Assembly (NCBI GenBank): GCA_023412175.1
Contig: JAEYOB010000490.1
Span: 1 to 11,101 of the forward strand
From: Pseudomonadota bacterium
Lineage (GTDB): Bacteria; Pseudomonadota; Alphaproteobacteria; Azospirillales; Azospirillaceae
Length of the DNA: 11,101 nt
Direction of reading: 5' to 3'
Positions within the stretch are counted from its first letter, which is position 1, and each line of letters opens with the position of its first letter. The position numbers and the translations under genes were made by a program. The notes beneath the pieces were generated by a model, which was given only the letters and a program-made list of their open reading frames with translations, had not been told where the DNA came from and searched no databases. Below, piece by piece: positions 1-6,850 of the stretch.

Positions 1-2
1 AC

Positions 3-353
3 GACAGCCTAACGGGCGGGGCGGGCAACGACGCGCTCTCCGGTGATCTCGGAAACGATTCCCTGGTGGGCGGCAGCGGCGCCGACACCCTGAAAGGCGG
101 TGCGGGCACCGACACGCTGGTCGGTGGTGCCGGAGCGGATCTCTTCGTTTTCGTAGCCGGCAGCGGAGCCGATGTCATCACCGACTTCAATGCCGCCGAA
201 GGGGATCGGATCGGCATCACGCGGGGCTTGGCTTACTCGATCACCGCCGACGCTGTGGGAGACGCGGTGATTTCCTTCGACAGCACGAATTCCTTCACAT
301 TGACCGGAGTCAGCCGCAACGCGGTCCTCACCACCTGGATCGTGGAACTCTGA
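3..353 (+). CDS. RTX / hemolysin-type calcium-binding exoprotein, C-terminal fragment
   Basis: Only the 3' end is present; the reading frame is open to the left window edge. The visible 116 residues start with five consecutive nonapeptide repeats of the GGxGxDxLx type (for example [18 protein letters not shown] and GGAGTDTLV). These are the calcium-binding beta-roll repeats of RTX proteins. A tail of about 70 residues follows, including [17 protein letters not shown], the usual 'I-x-DF-xxx-GD-xI' capping segment after the last repeat. Proteins of this family are normally secreted unfolded by a type I system through an uncleaved C-terminal signal and fold on binding extracellular calcium. The N-terminal part that would define function (protease, lipase, adhesin, glycan lyase) lies outside the window. 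It converges on the LysM-AMIN gene, leaving 69 bases between the stops. The GTG at 66 lies inside the repeats and is not a real start. Confidence 0.9.
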   Translation, partial: DSLTGGAGNDALSGDLGNDSLVGGSGADTLKGGAGTDTLVGGAGADLFVFVAGSGADVITDFNAAEGDRIGITRGLAYSITADAVGDAVISFDSTNSFTLTGVSRNAVLTTWIVEL

Positions 354-422
354 CGCGAGGGAACAATCGAGGGCGCGTGCCCCTTGAGCCGCGGCCAGAA
401 CGGCTTCGGTGGGCGGGTGGGC

Positions 423-1463
423 TCAACCCGCCTTGGGCCCGAGGTCGATGACGACCCGGTGCCCATGTCCGCCCTGCGGCGGAAGGTCCATCACATGCTT
501 CAGCGTGACAGGGGACCGGGTGCGCAATTCCAAGAGCCGCCCGTCCGTTCGCGACACGACGCGGTAGCTCTGCACAGGTGACGCTCCATTCGCCCGCCAC
601 TCCGGTGCCGTCTTCCACTGGGTGCCGGACAGGGCAATGAGGATCGAGCGGCCATCGGCGGTGGTCGTAACCTTCAATGTCACCGGTCCGGTCGTGTCCA
701 GGACGACCCGCAGCCGATCAGGATGCTGACCGAAGCGGATCCCTGTGACCGCCGCGGAGGGGATCGCTGGCGGCTTCTGGGCGACAGCCTGTGGTGCAGC
801 CTTCGGAACCATTGGTTCCGTGATCCGCGGCGGGGCCACCGGGTTCTCTCCTGCTCGGCCGGCCGGAAGCCGCACGACCGTTCCCGGTCCCAGCCAACCG
901 AGGCCAAGCGTGGGATTGAGCGCCGTCAACTCGGCCGTCGTCGTTCCAGTGGCGGTCGCCACGGCCGAGAGCGTGCCGCCTTGCCGCACCGTGTACCGCG
1001 AGCCTGCTTCGATCGGCGGTGCGGCACTCGGCTCACGCACCTCCTTTGCTGCGGAAGGGGGGGCAGCGGGCGGGTCCGCGGCAACGACGGCGGGCTGGGG
1101 CTCCGGCGCTGTCGCAGGAGGCGTTGAGGGGGGCGAAGCGCTTGGCGCCAGTGCTGGCGCAGGTACCGGCGAGGCCCCAACCGTTTCAGGCAGGCCGCCG
1201 CGCCGCCCTTCGTTCATGCCATAAAGCTGATAGTGCTGATAGCCGCTCAGCAAGGCGCCTGCGGTAACCGCAGCAGCCACATCGGGATTGGCGGCGAGAT
1301 AGGCCCGCTCGTTCCACTCCAGCGGTTGTCCGTCATCCAGCGGCAGCCTGCTCCGGTCGATCAGGTGTCTGGTGAAGTCGAACTGCACTCCCGACTGCTC
1401 CTGGATTGCCGAGGCAAACCAGGGAAGCAGAAGGATCAGCGCCAGAATGACGATGTTGCGCAT
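423..1463 (-). CDS. Secreted LysM and AMIN domain protein, last gene of the glycan operon
   Basis: 346 residues. A Sec signal peptide covers residues 1-19 (hydrophobic core NIVILALILLLPWF, cleavage expected after ASA). Residues 51-87 form a small module with YLAANPDVAAAV and HYQLYGMNEGR, a motif I recognise from surface and exopolysaccharide-related proteins but cannot name. A Pro/Ala-rich linker (about 98-150) leads to a LysM domain at 155-201 (YTVRQGGTLSAVA, LNPTLGLGWLGPGTVVRLP), which in this family binds N-acetylglucosamine glycans such as peptidoglycan. After a second Pro-rich linker, residues 238-341 resemble an AMIN domain (VTGIRFGQHPDRLRVVLD, ending HRVVIDLG), known for targeting periplasmic proteins to the envelope. 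No amidase or other catalytic domain follows. The ATG has a GGAG six bases upstream and lies 19 bases after the GT4 stop, so it is co-transcribed. A role in anchoring or guiding the exported glycan is inference. Confidence 0.85.
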   Translation of the reverse strand: MRNIVILALILLLPWFASAIQEQSGVQFDFTRHLIDRSRLPLDDGQPLEWNERAYLAANPDVAAAVTAGALLSGYQHYQLYGMNEGRRGGLPETVGASPVPAPALAPSASPPSTPPATAPEPQPAVVAADPPAAPPSAAKEVREPSAAPPIEAGSRYTVRQGGTLSAVATATGTTTAELTALNPTLGLGWLGPGTVVRLPAGRAGENPVAPPRITEPMVPKAAPQAVAQKPPAIPSAAVTGIRFGQHPDRLRVVLDTTGPVTLKVTTTADGRSILIALSGTQWKTAPEWRANGASPVQSYRVVSRTDGRLLELRTRSPVTLKHVMDLPPQGGHGHRVVIDLGPKAG

Positions 1464-1469
1464 GGAGGG

Positions 1470-1473
1470 CTCC
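1470..1473 (-). promoter_or_regulatory. Ribosome binding site of the LysM-AMIN gene
   Basis: On the - strand the sequence reads GGAG, six bases before the ATG at 1463. It lies in the 19-base gap after the upstream glycosyltransferase stop, so this start is well supported. Confidence 0.6.
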
Positions 1474-1482
1474 GCGCCCGTC

Positions 1483-2661
1483 CTACGCGTTTGCGGGGGT
1501 GGTCCGGACGCGGGCGGCCGTCTTCAGCAGATCAACGAGCTGCGGCCCGGCCTTGTCCAAGGTGTACAGCCGTTCCACCTTGTCGCGTCCCGCCTTGCCC
1601 ATGGCCCGGCGCAGGTCCGGGTCGGCGTGCAGGGTGCTCAGCGCCTGGTACCACTCCTCGGGGGTCTCGCAGAGAAAGCCATTGACCCCATGGTCGACGA
1701 TGTCCCGGTTCACCCCGACCGGCGAGGCGATGACGGGGCGTCCGCAGGCCATGTACTGGATCAGTTTGTAGCCGCACTTTCCGCGCTCCCAGGGCGTGTT
1801 GTCGAGCGGCATGATTCCGACGTCGAAGGTTTTGATGCTCTCAACCTCCGTCTCCTCGTTCCAGTCCACCCGCTCCACCGGAAGCGTTTCCAGCGCGTTC
1901 GCATCGGCCCCCACGAGCACGACCCGCATCGGCGTCTCCTCCAGACAGCGCCGCAGCGTGTCCTGGACGGACGTCAGATAGCGCGCCGTGACCGGCGACC
2001 CGATCCAGCCGACGGTGAAGCCATCGTGGGCCGGCGTCGGCGCCGAGGTGTCATAGCGTTCCAGATCGACGACGGTCGGGATGAGCGCCACACGCGGCGC
2101 TCCGGCCCGCAACGCGTGCGACAGCAGATAGGCGTTGCCGGTGGTGACCAGGGCCGCGTTGCGCATCAGCTTGTTGAGCTTGTCGCCGAGCAGCAGCCGG
2201 ACGAGCGGCTGCCGATGCTGGCCGTAAGCGTGGAACCACGCGTCATCGAAATCGATGACGTAGGGCGGCCCGGCGGCGAGCATCCAGCGTTCGAACATGT
2301 ACGGCAGCCAGGGCAGCGCCTCCTTTTCGATCCAGAGCAGATCGTAACGGCCAGCCTGGAAGAACTGCCGCAACCTTTCGACGTAGGCGCGTGCGATCAC
2401 CTGTATGGTCTTGCGACCCTCGAAATACAGCTGCGAGAGATACTGGTTGGGAAGCAGAGGCTGCACGTCGACATGGATTCCATGCGACTCCAGCAAAGGC
2501 AGGAACTGGTAATGCCGAAGCCGGCTGCTGGACCCGATGCGGTCATAGCGGGACAGCAGCAGGACTCGCAGTCCGCCCCCAGCGGTCTCGTGTCCTTCTG
2601 TCACACCGGTCCCAAGGTTGGGATGGCCGCCGTGCCCATTGATTGTATGAACGTCTGCCAT
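1483..2661 (-). CDS. Glycosyltransferase, GT4-like (GT-B fold), variant active site
   Basis: 392 residues. The N-terminal Rossmann half starts at about residue 31 (LRVLLLSRYDRIGSSSRLRHY), with YDLLWIEKE (106-114) and YVIDFDDAWFHAYG (134-147). The C-terminal nucleotide-sugar half starts at about 215 (FTVGWIGSP) and contains GIMPLDNTPWERGKCGYKL (282-300), IQYMACGRPVIASPVGVN (301-318) and HGVNGFL. This is the GT-B layout of retaining family-4 transferases. The usual EX7E signature is altered: the position before YMACG is Gln302, and Gly294 stands eight residues upstream, with Lys299 in the variant GYKLIQYMA block. Donor and acceptor cannot be read from sequence. The first 30 residues are Gly/His-rich and look disordered; the ATG at 2661 has only a weak purine stretch (GAAAGAG) directly before it, and a GTG at residue 20 is an alternative start. 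It lies 128 bases after the double glycosyltransferase and 19 bases before the LysM-AMIN gene. Confidence 0.88.
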   Translation of the reverse strand: MADVHTINGHGGHPNLGTGVTEGHETAGGGLRVLLLSRYDRIGSSSRLRHYQFLPLLESHGIHVDVQPLLPNQYLSQLYFEGRKTIQVIARAYVERLRQFFQAGRYDLLWIEKEALPWLPYMFERWMLAAGPPYVIDFDDAWFHAYGQHRQPLVRLLLGDKLNKLMRNAALVTTGNAYLLSHALRAGAPRVALIPTVVDLERYDTSAPTPAHDGFTVGWIGSPVTARYLTSVQDTLRRCLEETPMRVVLVGADANALETLPVERVDWNEETEVESIKTFDVGIMPLDNTPWERGKCGYKLIQYMACGRPVIASPVGVNRDIVDHGVNGFLCETPEEWYQALSTLHADPDLRRAMGKAGRDKVERLYTLDKAGPQLVDLLKTAARVRTTPANA

Positions 2662-2702
2662 CTCTTTCGGAACCGGACTCTTTCACTCTTCAGCCGTAAT
2701 GT

Positions 2703-2753
2703 GCGTTTGGCGGCCGGCTGTACAAGACGAAAATCGCCGCAGCCGCCAACCGC
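2703..2753 (-). repeat. Long imperfect inverted repeat in the intergenic gap
   Basis: Arms 2703-2714 and 2742-2753 pair at 11 of 12 positions (only 2706/2750 mismatch), including an uninterrupted TTGGCGGC / GCCGCCAA. The loop is 27 bases. Within it, CGGCTG at 2715-2720 can pair instead with CAGCCG at 2740-2745, which competes for the same right arm, so two mutually exclusive folds are possible. It sits in the 128-base gap before the GT4-like gene. No U-tract follows on either strand, so it is not a standard intrinsic terminator. A role in the leader or in mRNA stability is inference. Confidence 0.6.
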
Positions 2754-2789
2754 AGTCCCCTTGCCGGGCCATCGCCTCGACGATCCGGC

Positions 2790-5747
2790 TCAGCGCTCGG
2801 CAAGCATCTCCGTGAAGGCGCGTTCGATCACGTCCACCGAGCGTGGAATGGCGAACTCCACCGCTCGCCGACGCCCGGCCAGCGCCAGATCGCGCCAACG
2901 CTGCCGGTCGTCCAGCAGCCCCTTCAGCTTCCGGGCCAGATCCTCATGGTCGCCGCGCTGGAACACGAGGCCGTCCACACCGTCGCGCACCACCTCCTGG
3001 GCGCCCCCCGTGCCGCTGGTCACCACGGCCAAGCCGCCGGCCATACCTTCCACTTGTGTGATGCCGAACGTCTCATTGACGTTGCTCGGGAAGACCACGA
3101 CGTTTGTGGCGTTAATAGCCCGCGCCAAGCCGGATCGGTCGAGGAAGCCGGGGAAGCGGAACTTCGCCTCCATGCCCTGCTTGCGGATAAAGTCCTTGAG
3201 CTGGCCGACGAACTCGTCGCTGGTCGAATCGCCGGCGATGACGCATTCAAAGTCGATTCCCTGCCGGTGCAGCATAGACAGGGCGTTTATGAGGACCTGC
3301 GGCCCCTTGTAGGGCAGGACCAAGCCGGCAAAGAGGATACGCAGCTTGTCTTGGACTGGCATGAAGTGGCGGTAATAGTAGTCGACGCGGGCTCCTGGAT
3401 AGACGATGGCTTGCCGTTGGAAGCGGTAACCGGAGGCTGCCATGTGTTCCGCCAGCCAACCACTTGCGGGGGCGGCACAGTACCGCGGCGAATCCGGAGT
3501 CCGGCTGGTGTCGAAGCCTGGATGGCTGTTGCCGAAGCTGTGGACGATGGGAATGCCTCTGCGCAACGGAACCTCCAGGCAATCCGTGCCCAGGAAATCC
3601 ATGTTGCCGAACAGGCAGACATCGGCTCCGGTTTCATCAAGCATCCGCGCAACGGTCTCCGCATTGGCGCGAATCCTGGACAGAGCACCGGCGCGGTCTG
3701 TCTCTACGACTGTCTTGCCGTTGCGCCATGCACCGTAAAGCTGGAGTTCCCGGCGCACGTGCGCCTCGATGTCCTCGCTTCCCGTGTCGCCGGGGCGATA
3801 CAGATAGGCTGCATCCGCGGTCAACACACGGACATCGTGCCCCCGGCGCAGCAACTCGGCGGAGAATTCCCAGAGCTTGCGGCCGTACCCGCCCATCTCC
3901 TGCGGCGGGAACAGATTGGTCACGACCAGGATGCGGCGGCGTTCGTTCGCCGGTTTGGATCGTCCGACGATGGACCGGTAGGAGCGCACAGTGTCGCTGT
4001 CGCCGCATTGCATGGACAGAGTTTCTTCGCGTGCGGCCTCCTCCGGGCCTGGTCCGATCAACCGGTTGCGCTCCGCGACGGCAAGATAGGCTTTGTCAGC
4101 ACGATTCCGCATTTCGGCGATTCGTGCGTAAGCCAGCAACGCCCGCTGGTGATTGCGATCGAAGCCTATGCAGATGGTCAGGAATTCCTGTTCCGTACCG
4201 TGCTCCCCGATCAGGTGGCAAAGACGGGCGGCCTCGAACGCCGCGGCGGCATTGGCTGCGAGTCCGGTGAAGCTGCGCAGCAGAGCGGCCGCTGGCTTGC
4301 GATGTCCAAGATCGATGAGGCGTGCGACGGCGCGGAGCGGTTCTCGGAGCGTGAACAGCGGTGAATTGACGCCTCCGTCCGGCGTAAAGCCCCATTGATC
4401 AAGGTATGCCTTTGCCGCCCGCCGGTTACGCGAAGGAACGAGGAGCCGCCGGCCGGGCAGGCGGCAGAGCAAGCGGTTGGCCTCCTCGGCATTGCTCCAG
4501 GGGAGCAGCAAGAGCGGCTCGTCTCCGATGGTTTGTTCGAGGCGGTCGAGGACGGCGTCCGCGGCGTCTTTGGGCAAATCGGAATGGCGGAGGATGGCGA
4601 CGCGCGGAAGATCCTGGAGGTCTTCCGCAAGTTCGCAAAATCCTTCGTCAGGCAGGTACACCGGTACCAATGTTGCGGTCCTGTGAACCTGCTGGACCGC
4701 CTCGTACAGCGCAATACGCTCCAAAAGTGCGCCACGCAGCGCCAGCGGTCGTATGGCGCGCCGGTCTCGTCCAAGATCCAGCACGGGATCGACGATGCCG
4801 TCGAACACCAAGTCATAGAATTGGCGAATCTTGACGTCAGGATGATGACGGGCCAGCAATTCCTGCTGTCCGGCGGTGCGGATCGTCATCGCTTCGGCGG
4901 GATGGTCAAGATAATAGCGGATCTTCTCAGCCAACTCAGCCGGGGAGCGGTAGAAGATGAGGTGCCGGCCATCCTCGAACAGCAGGTCGAGGCCTGATTC
5001 CGGTGTCAGCGCATCGGTAATCAGGAAGCCGCCTGCCCCCAGCGCCTCGAATACCCGCAGGTTCAGGTCGCCGTTGAGGCTGCAGTTCAACGTGATCTGC
5101 GACTGTGCGTAGATTGACGGGGTATCCTCGGGGCTGGCCCGCAGCATTTCCAAAGGCAGACCGGCCGCCTTGATGCTCTCGAGGACGTGGCGGCGGTAGG
5201 GATGGAAGCGGCTCGCCTGCCCGACGAAGGTGAGGGGCCGCACAGGCTCCGGTGAGATTTCGCGCAGACGCAAAGCGTAATCCACCGCCGGGATCCAATG
5301 GACGTTTTCAAATCCCGCTTCGATGAAATAGTGCGCGTGGTGGCGCGTGTGATCCGCAATGATGCGGTCGAACGACTCCATGGACGCATAGGTCAGAAGC
5401 GATCGCACCGGCGTCTGCATGTGATGCGTGTCGCCGACGATGAGCACCTTCGGACAATCGAACGCGTCCAAATTTCGTGCGAAATTCCGGCGCGACGCAT
5501 CGGTTTTGACGACGACCAGATCCGGGCGCTGAGCGGCTGGCAACTGGCGCAGCACGGCGGCGAGATCGAACTCCCCCGCGGGTGTCTTGATCGAGCGGAA
5601 ACCTTGTTCGTCCTGCATCGTCGCGCAATCGGGACCGCAGAACACCTCACGCGTGGAGAACAGGGGCTGCCGATAGTACGCCGGGCTCGACAGGCAGCAG
5701 AACAGCACGCGGGGGTTCGGTGCGGAAGACAACGCGTCACTCATCAT
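2790..5747 (-). CDS. Double glycosyltransferase: CgeB-like domain fused to a GT4 domain
   Basis: 985 residues, more than twice the length of a single GT-B enzyme. Residues about 10-316 resemble the CgeB / Glyco_trans_1_2 family: PLTFVGQASRFHPYRRHVLE (171-190), YAQSQITLNCSLNGDLNLRV (213-232), FEALGAGGFLITD (233-245) and GRHLIFYRSPAEL. Residues about 320-600 are a linker region; 470-570 looks all-helical and TPR-like. Residues about 604-985 are a full GT4 enzyme: RILVVTNLFPPQEMGGYGRK (605-624), ILFAGLVLPYKGPQVLINAL (804-823), an EX7E signature with Glu892 and Glu900, and GMAGGLAVVTSGTGG. The protein could therefore add two sugars in sequence in the cytoplasm. Two adjacent ATGs (5747 and 5744) open the frame, with GAAAG upstream. 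It starts 35 bases after the UDP-glucuronate decarboxylase stop, so UDP-xylose is a possible donor, but this is inference. The frame is continuous with no stop or shift between the two enzymes. Confidence 0.9.
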   Translation of the reverse strand: MMSDALSSAPNPRVLFCCLSSPAYYRQPLFSTREVFCGPDCATMQDEQGFRSIKTPAGEFDLAAVLRQLPAAQRPDLVVVKTDASRRNFARNLDAFDCPKVLIVGDTHHMQTPVRSLLTYASMESFDRIIADHTRHHAHYFIEAGFENVHWIPAVDYALRLREISPEPVRPLTFVGQASRFHPYRRHVLESIKAAGLPLEMLRASPEDTPSIYAQSQITLNCSLNGDLNLRVFEALGAGGFLITDALTPESGLDLLFEDGRHLIFYRSPAELAEKIRYYLDHPAEAMTIRTAGQQELLARHHPDVKIRQFYDLVFDGIVDPVLDLGRDRRAIRPLALRGALLERIALYEAVQQVHRTATLVPVYLPDEGFCELAEDLQDLPRVAILRHSDLPKDAADAVLDRLEQTIGDEPLLLLPWSNAEEANRLLCRLPGRRLLVPSRNRRAAKAYLDQWGFTPDGGVNSPLFTLREPLRAVARLIDLGHRKPAAALLRSFTGLAANAAAAFEAARLCHLIGEHGTEQEFLTICIGFDRNHQRALLAYARIAEMRNRADKAYLAVAERNRLIGPGPEEAAREETLSMQCGDSDTVRSYRSIVGRSKPANERRRILVVTNLFPPQEMGGYGRKLWEFSAELLRRGHDVRVLTADAAYLYRPGDTGSEDIEAHVRRELQLYGAWRNGKTVVETDRAGALSRIRANAETVARMLDETGADVCLFGNMDFLGTDCLEVPLRRGIPIVHSFGNSHPGFDTSRTPDSPRYCAAPASGWLAEHMAASGYRFQRQAIVYPGARVDYYYRHFMPVQDKLRILFAGLVLPYKGPQVLINALSMLHRQGIDFECVIAGDSTSDEFVGQLKDFIRKQGMEAKFRFPGFLDRSGLARAINATNVVVFPSNVNETFGITQVEGMAGGLAVVTSGTGGAQEVVRDGVDGLVFQRGDHEDLARKLKGLLDDRQRWRDLALAGRRRAVEFAIPRSVDVIERAFTEMLAER

Positions 5748-5766
5748 GAAATCTTTCGCTCGATGC

Positions 5767-5780
5767 GCAGGGAACCCTGC
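5767..5780 (-). repeat. Short perfect inverted repeat between decarboxylase and double glycosyltransferase
   Basis: GCAGGG AA CCCTGC is perfectly palindromic and can form a five-pair stem with a four-base loop. It lies in the 35-base gap just before the double glycosyltransferase start. No U-tract follows. Confidence 0.45.
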
Positions 5781-5782
5781 CC

Positions 5783-6730
5783 TCAGGCCAGGAGTCCCTG
5801 GAAATAGGCGATGGTGCGCTTCAGGCCGTCCTCAAGCGGAACCTTGGGCTCCCAATCGATGAGAGCCTTGGCCTTGTCGATGTTCGGCCGGCGCTGCTTG
5901 GGATCGTCCTGCGGCAGCGGCTTCTCGACAATACGGGACTTCGATCCGGTCAGGCGGATCACGGCCTCGGCAAGCTCGCGGATGGTGAATTCACCCGGAT
6001 TGCCCATGTTGATTGGACCGGTGACCTCGGCCGGCGTCGCCATGAGGCGCATCATGCCTTCGACGAGATCGTCGACGTAGCAGAAGGAGCGCGTCTGGCT
6101 GCCGTCGCCGTACACGGTGATCGGTTCGCCCTTCAGCGCCTGCATGATGAAATTCGACACCACACGACCGTCGTCGGGGTGCATGCGCGGACCATAGGTG
6201 TTGAAGATCCGCATCACCTTGATTTCAAGGCGATGCTGGCGATGGTAGTCGAAGAACAGCGTCTCGGCGCAGCGCTTGCCCTCGTCGTAGCAGGCGCGCG
6301 GTCCGATGGTGTTGACGTTCCCCCAATACTCCTCCGGCTGCGGGTGGACGGAAGGATCGCCGTAGATCTCGCTGGTCGAAGCCTGGAGGATGCGGGCGTT
6401 CACCCGCTTGGCCAGGCCGAGCATGTTGATGGCGCCATGTACCGAGGTTTTGGTGGTCTGCACCGGGTCGCGCTGGTAGTGCACGGGCGAAGCCGGGCAC
6501 GCGAGGTTGTAGATCTGGTCCACCTCGACGTAGAGCGGGAACGTCACGTCGTGGCGCATCAGCTCGAACGACGGATTGGTGAGCAGATGGGCAATGTTCC
6601 GTCGGCTGCCTGTATAATAATTATCCAGACAGAGGACCTCGCACCCGTCGGCCAGCAGCCGCTCGCAGAGGTGGGAGCCGAGGAAACCGGCGCCGCCCGT
6701 GACCAAAACTCGCCGTTCGGTGATGCTCAT
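5783..6730 (-). CDS. uxs: UDP-glucuronate decarboxylase (UDP-xylose synthase)
   Basis: 315 residues, the usual bacterial length. Short-chain dehydrogenase fold of the extended type that converts UDP-glucuronate to UDP-xylose using bound NAD+. The NAD loop is [10 protein letters not shown] (11-20; Gly12, Gly15, Gly18). The active-site block is STSEIYGDP (118-126), with catalytic Tyr148 and Lys152 in [11 protein letters not shown]. Family-typical segments are [29 protein letters not shown] (174-193), [20 protein letters not shown] (205-224) and [13 protein letters not shown]. The match to UXS is better than to dTDP-glucose dehydratase or UDP-galactose epimerase. The start is the ATG at 6730, which has GAGG nine bases upstream and gives an N-terminus ([16 protein letters not shown]) of normal length. 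The open frame continues to a TTG at 6784, but those extra 18 residues have no family counterpart. It supplies a pentose donor for the neighbouring glycosyltransferases. Confidence 0.95.
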   Translation of the reverse strand: MSITERRVLVTGGAGFLGSHLCERLLADGCEVLCLDNYYTGSRRNIAHLLTNPSFELMRHDVTFPLYVEVDQIYNLACPASPVHYQRDPVQTTKTSVHGAINMLGLAKRVNARILQASTSEIYGDPSVHPQPEEYWGNVNTIGPRACYDEGKRCAETLFFDYHRQHRLEIKVMRIFNTYGPRMHPDDGRVVSNFIMQALKGEPITVYGDGSQTRSFCYVDDLVEGMMRLMATPAEVTGPINMGNPGEFTIRELAEAVIRLTGSKSRIVEKPLPQDDPKQRRPNIDKAKALIDWEPKVPLEDGLKRTIAYFQGLLA

Positions 6731-6739
6731 GCAGGTTGA

Positions 6740-6743
6740 CCTC
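6740..6743 (-). promoter_or_regulatory. Ribosome binding site supporting the 6730 start of the decarboxylase
   Basis: The - strand reads GAGG nine bases before the ATG at 6730. This supports that start over the TTG at 6784. Confidence 0.5.
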
Positions 6744-6795
6744 GAATCCAGGTAGAATGTCGATCCTGAAGATACGCGTAACAATGCGCCAGATG

Positions 6796-6825
6796 ACCCT
6801 TAGTCTTCAAGGGTGTGATTCCCTT
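6796..6825 (-). repeat. Three alternating pentamer arms able to form two exclusive hairpins
   Basis: In the 120-base gap between gmhA and the decarboxylase, CCCTT (6797-6801), AAGGG (6809-6813) and CCCTT (6821-6825) follow each other with equal seven-base spacers. The middle arm can pair with either neighbour, so only one hairpin can form at a time. The first pairing extends to six bases (ACCCTT / AAGGGT). No U-tract follows on the - strand. It could be an RNA switch or a protein site with three half-sites, or chance. Confidence 0.35.
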
Positions 6826-6850
6826 CGGACGTGTGGACCGGCCCGTCGCC

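Noticed and set aside
387..405. A stem AGCCG / CGGCT between the convergent stops as a shared terminator
   Set aside because: It has only five pairs with a nine-base loop and no U-tract on either strand.
745..1224. A + strand frame of 159 codons rich in Gly and Ala
   Set aside because: It is the complement of the Pro/Ala-rich linkers of the LysM-AMIN protein.
2662..2789. A promoter in the 128-base gap before the GT4-like gene (TTGTAC with CATTAC)
   Set aside because: The -10 match is only three of six and nothing else supports it.
1372..3312. A 646-codon open frame on the + strand, antisense to the GT4-like gene and the end of the double transferase
   Set aside because: It covers two clear glycosyltransferase genes and the gap between them on the other strand. 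Its translation is rich in Arg, Pro, His and Asp with no domain, as expected for the shadow of GC-rich codons.
2946..4364. A 472-codon open frame on the + strand
   Set aside because: It lies entirely antisense to the GT4 half and linker of the double transferase and has no recognisable motif.
6731..6784. An 18-residue N-terminal extension of the UDP-glucuronate decarboxylase from a TTG
   Set aside because: The ATG at 6730 has a GAGG site and fits the family N-terminus; the extension has no family counterpart.
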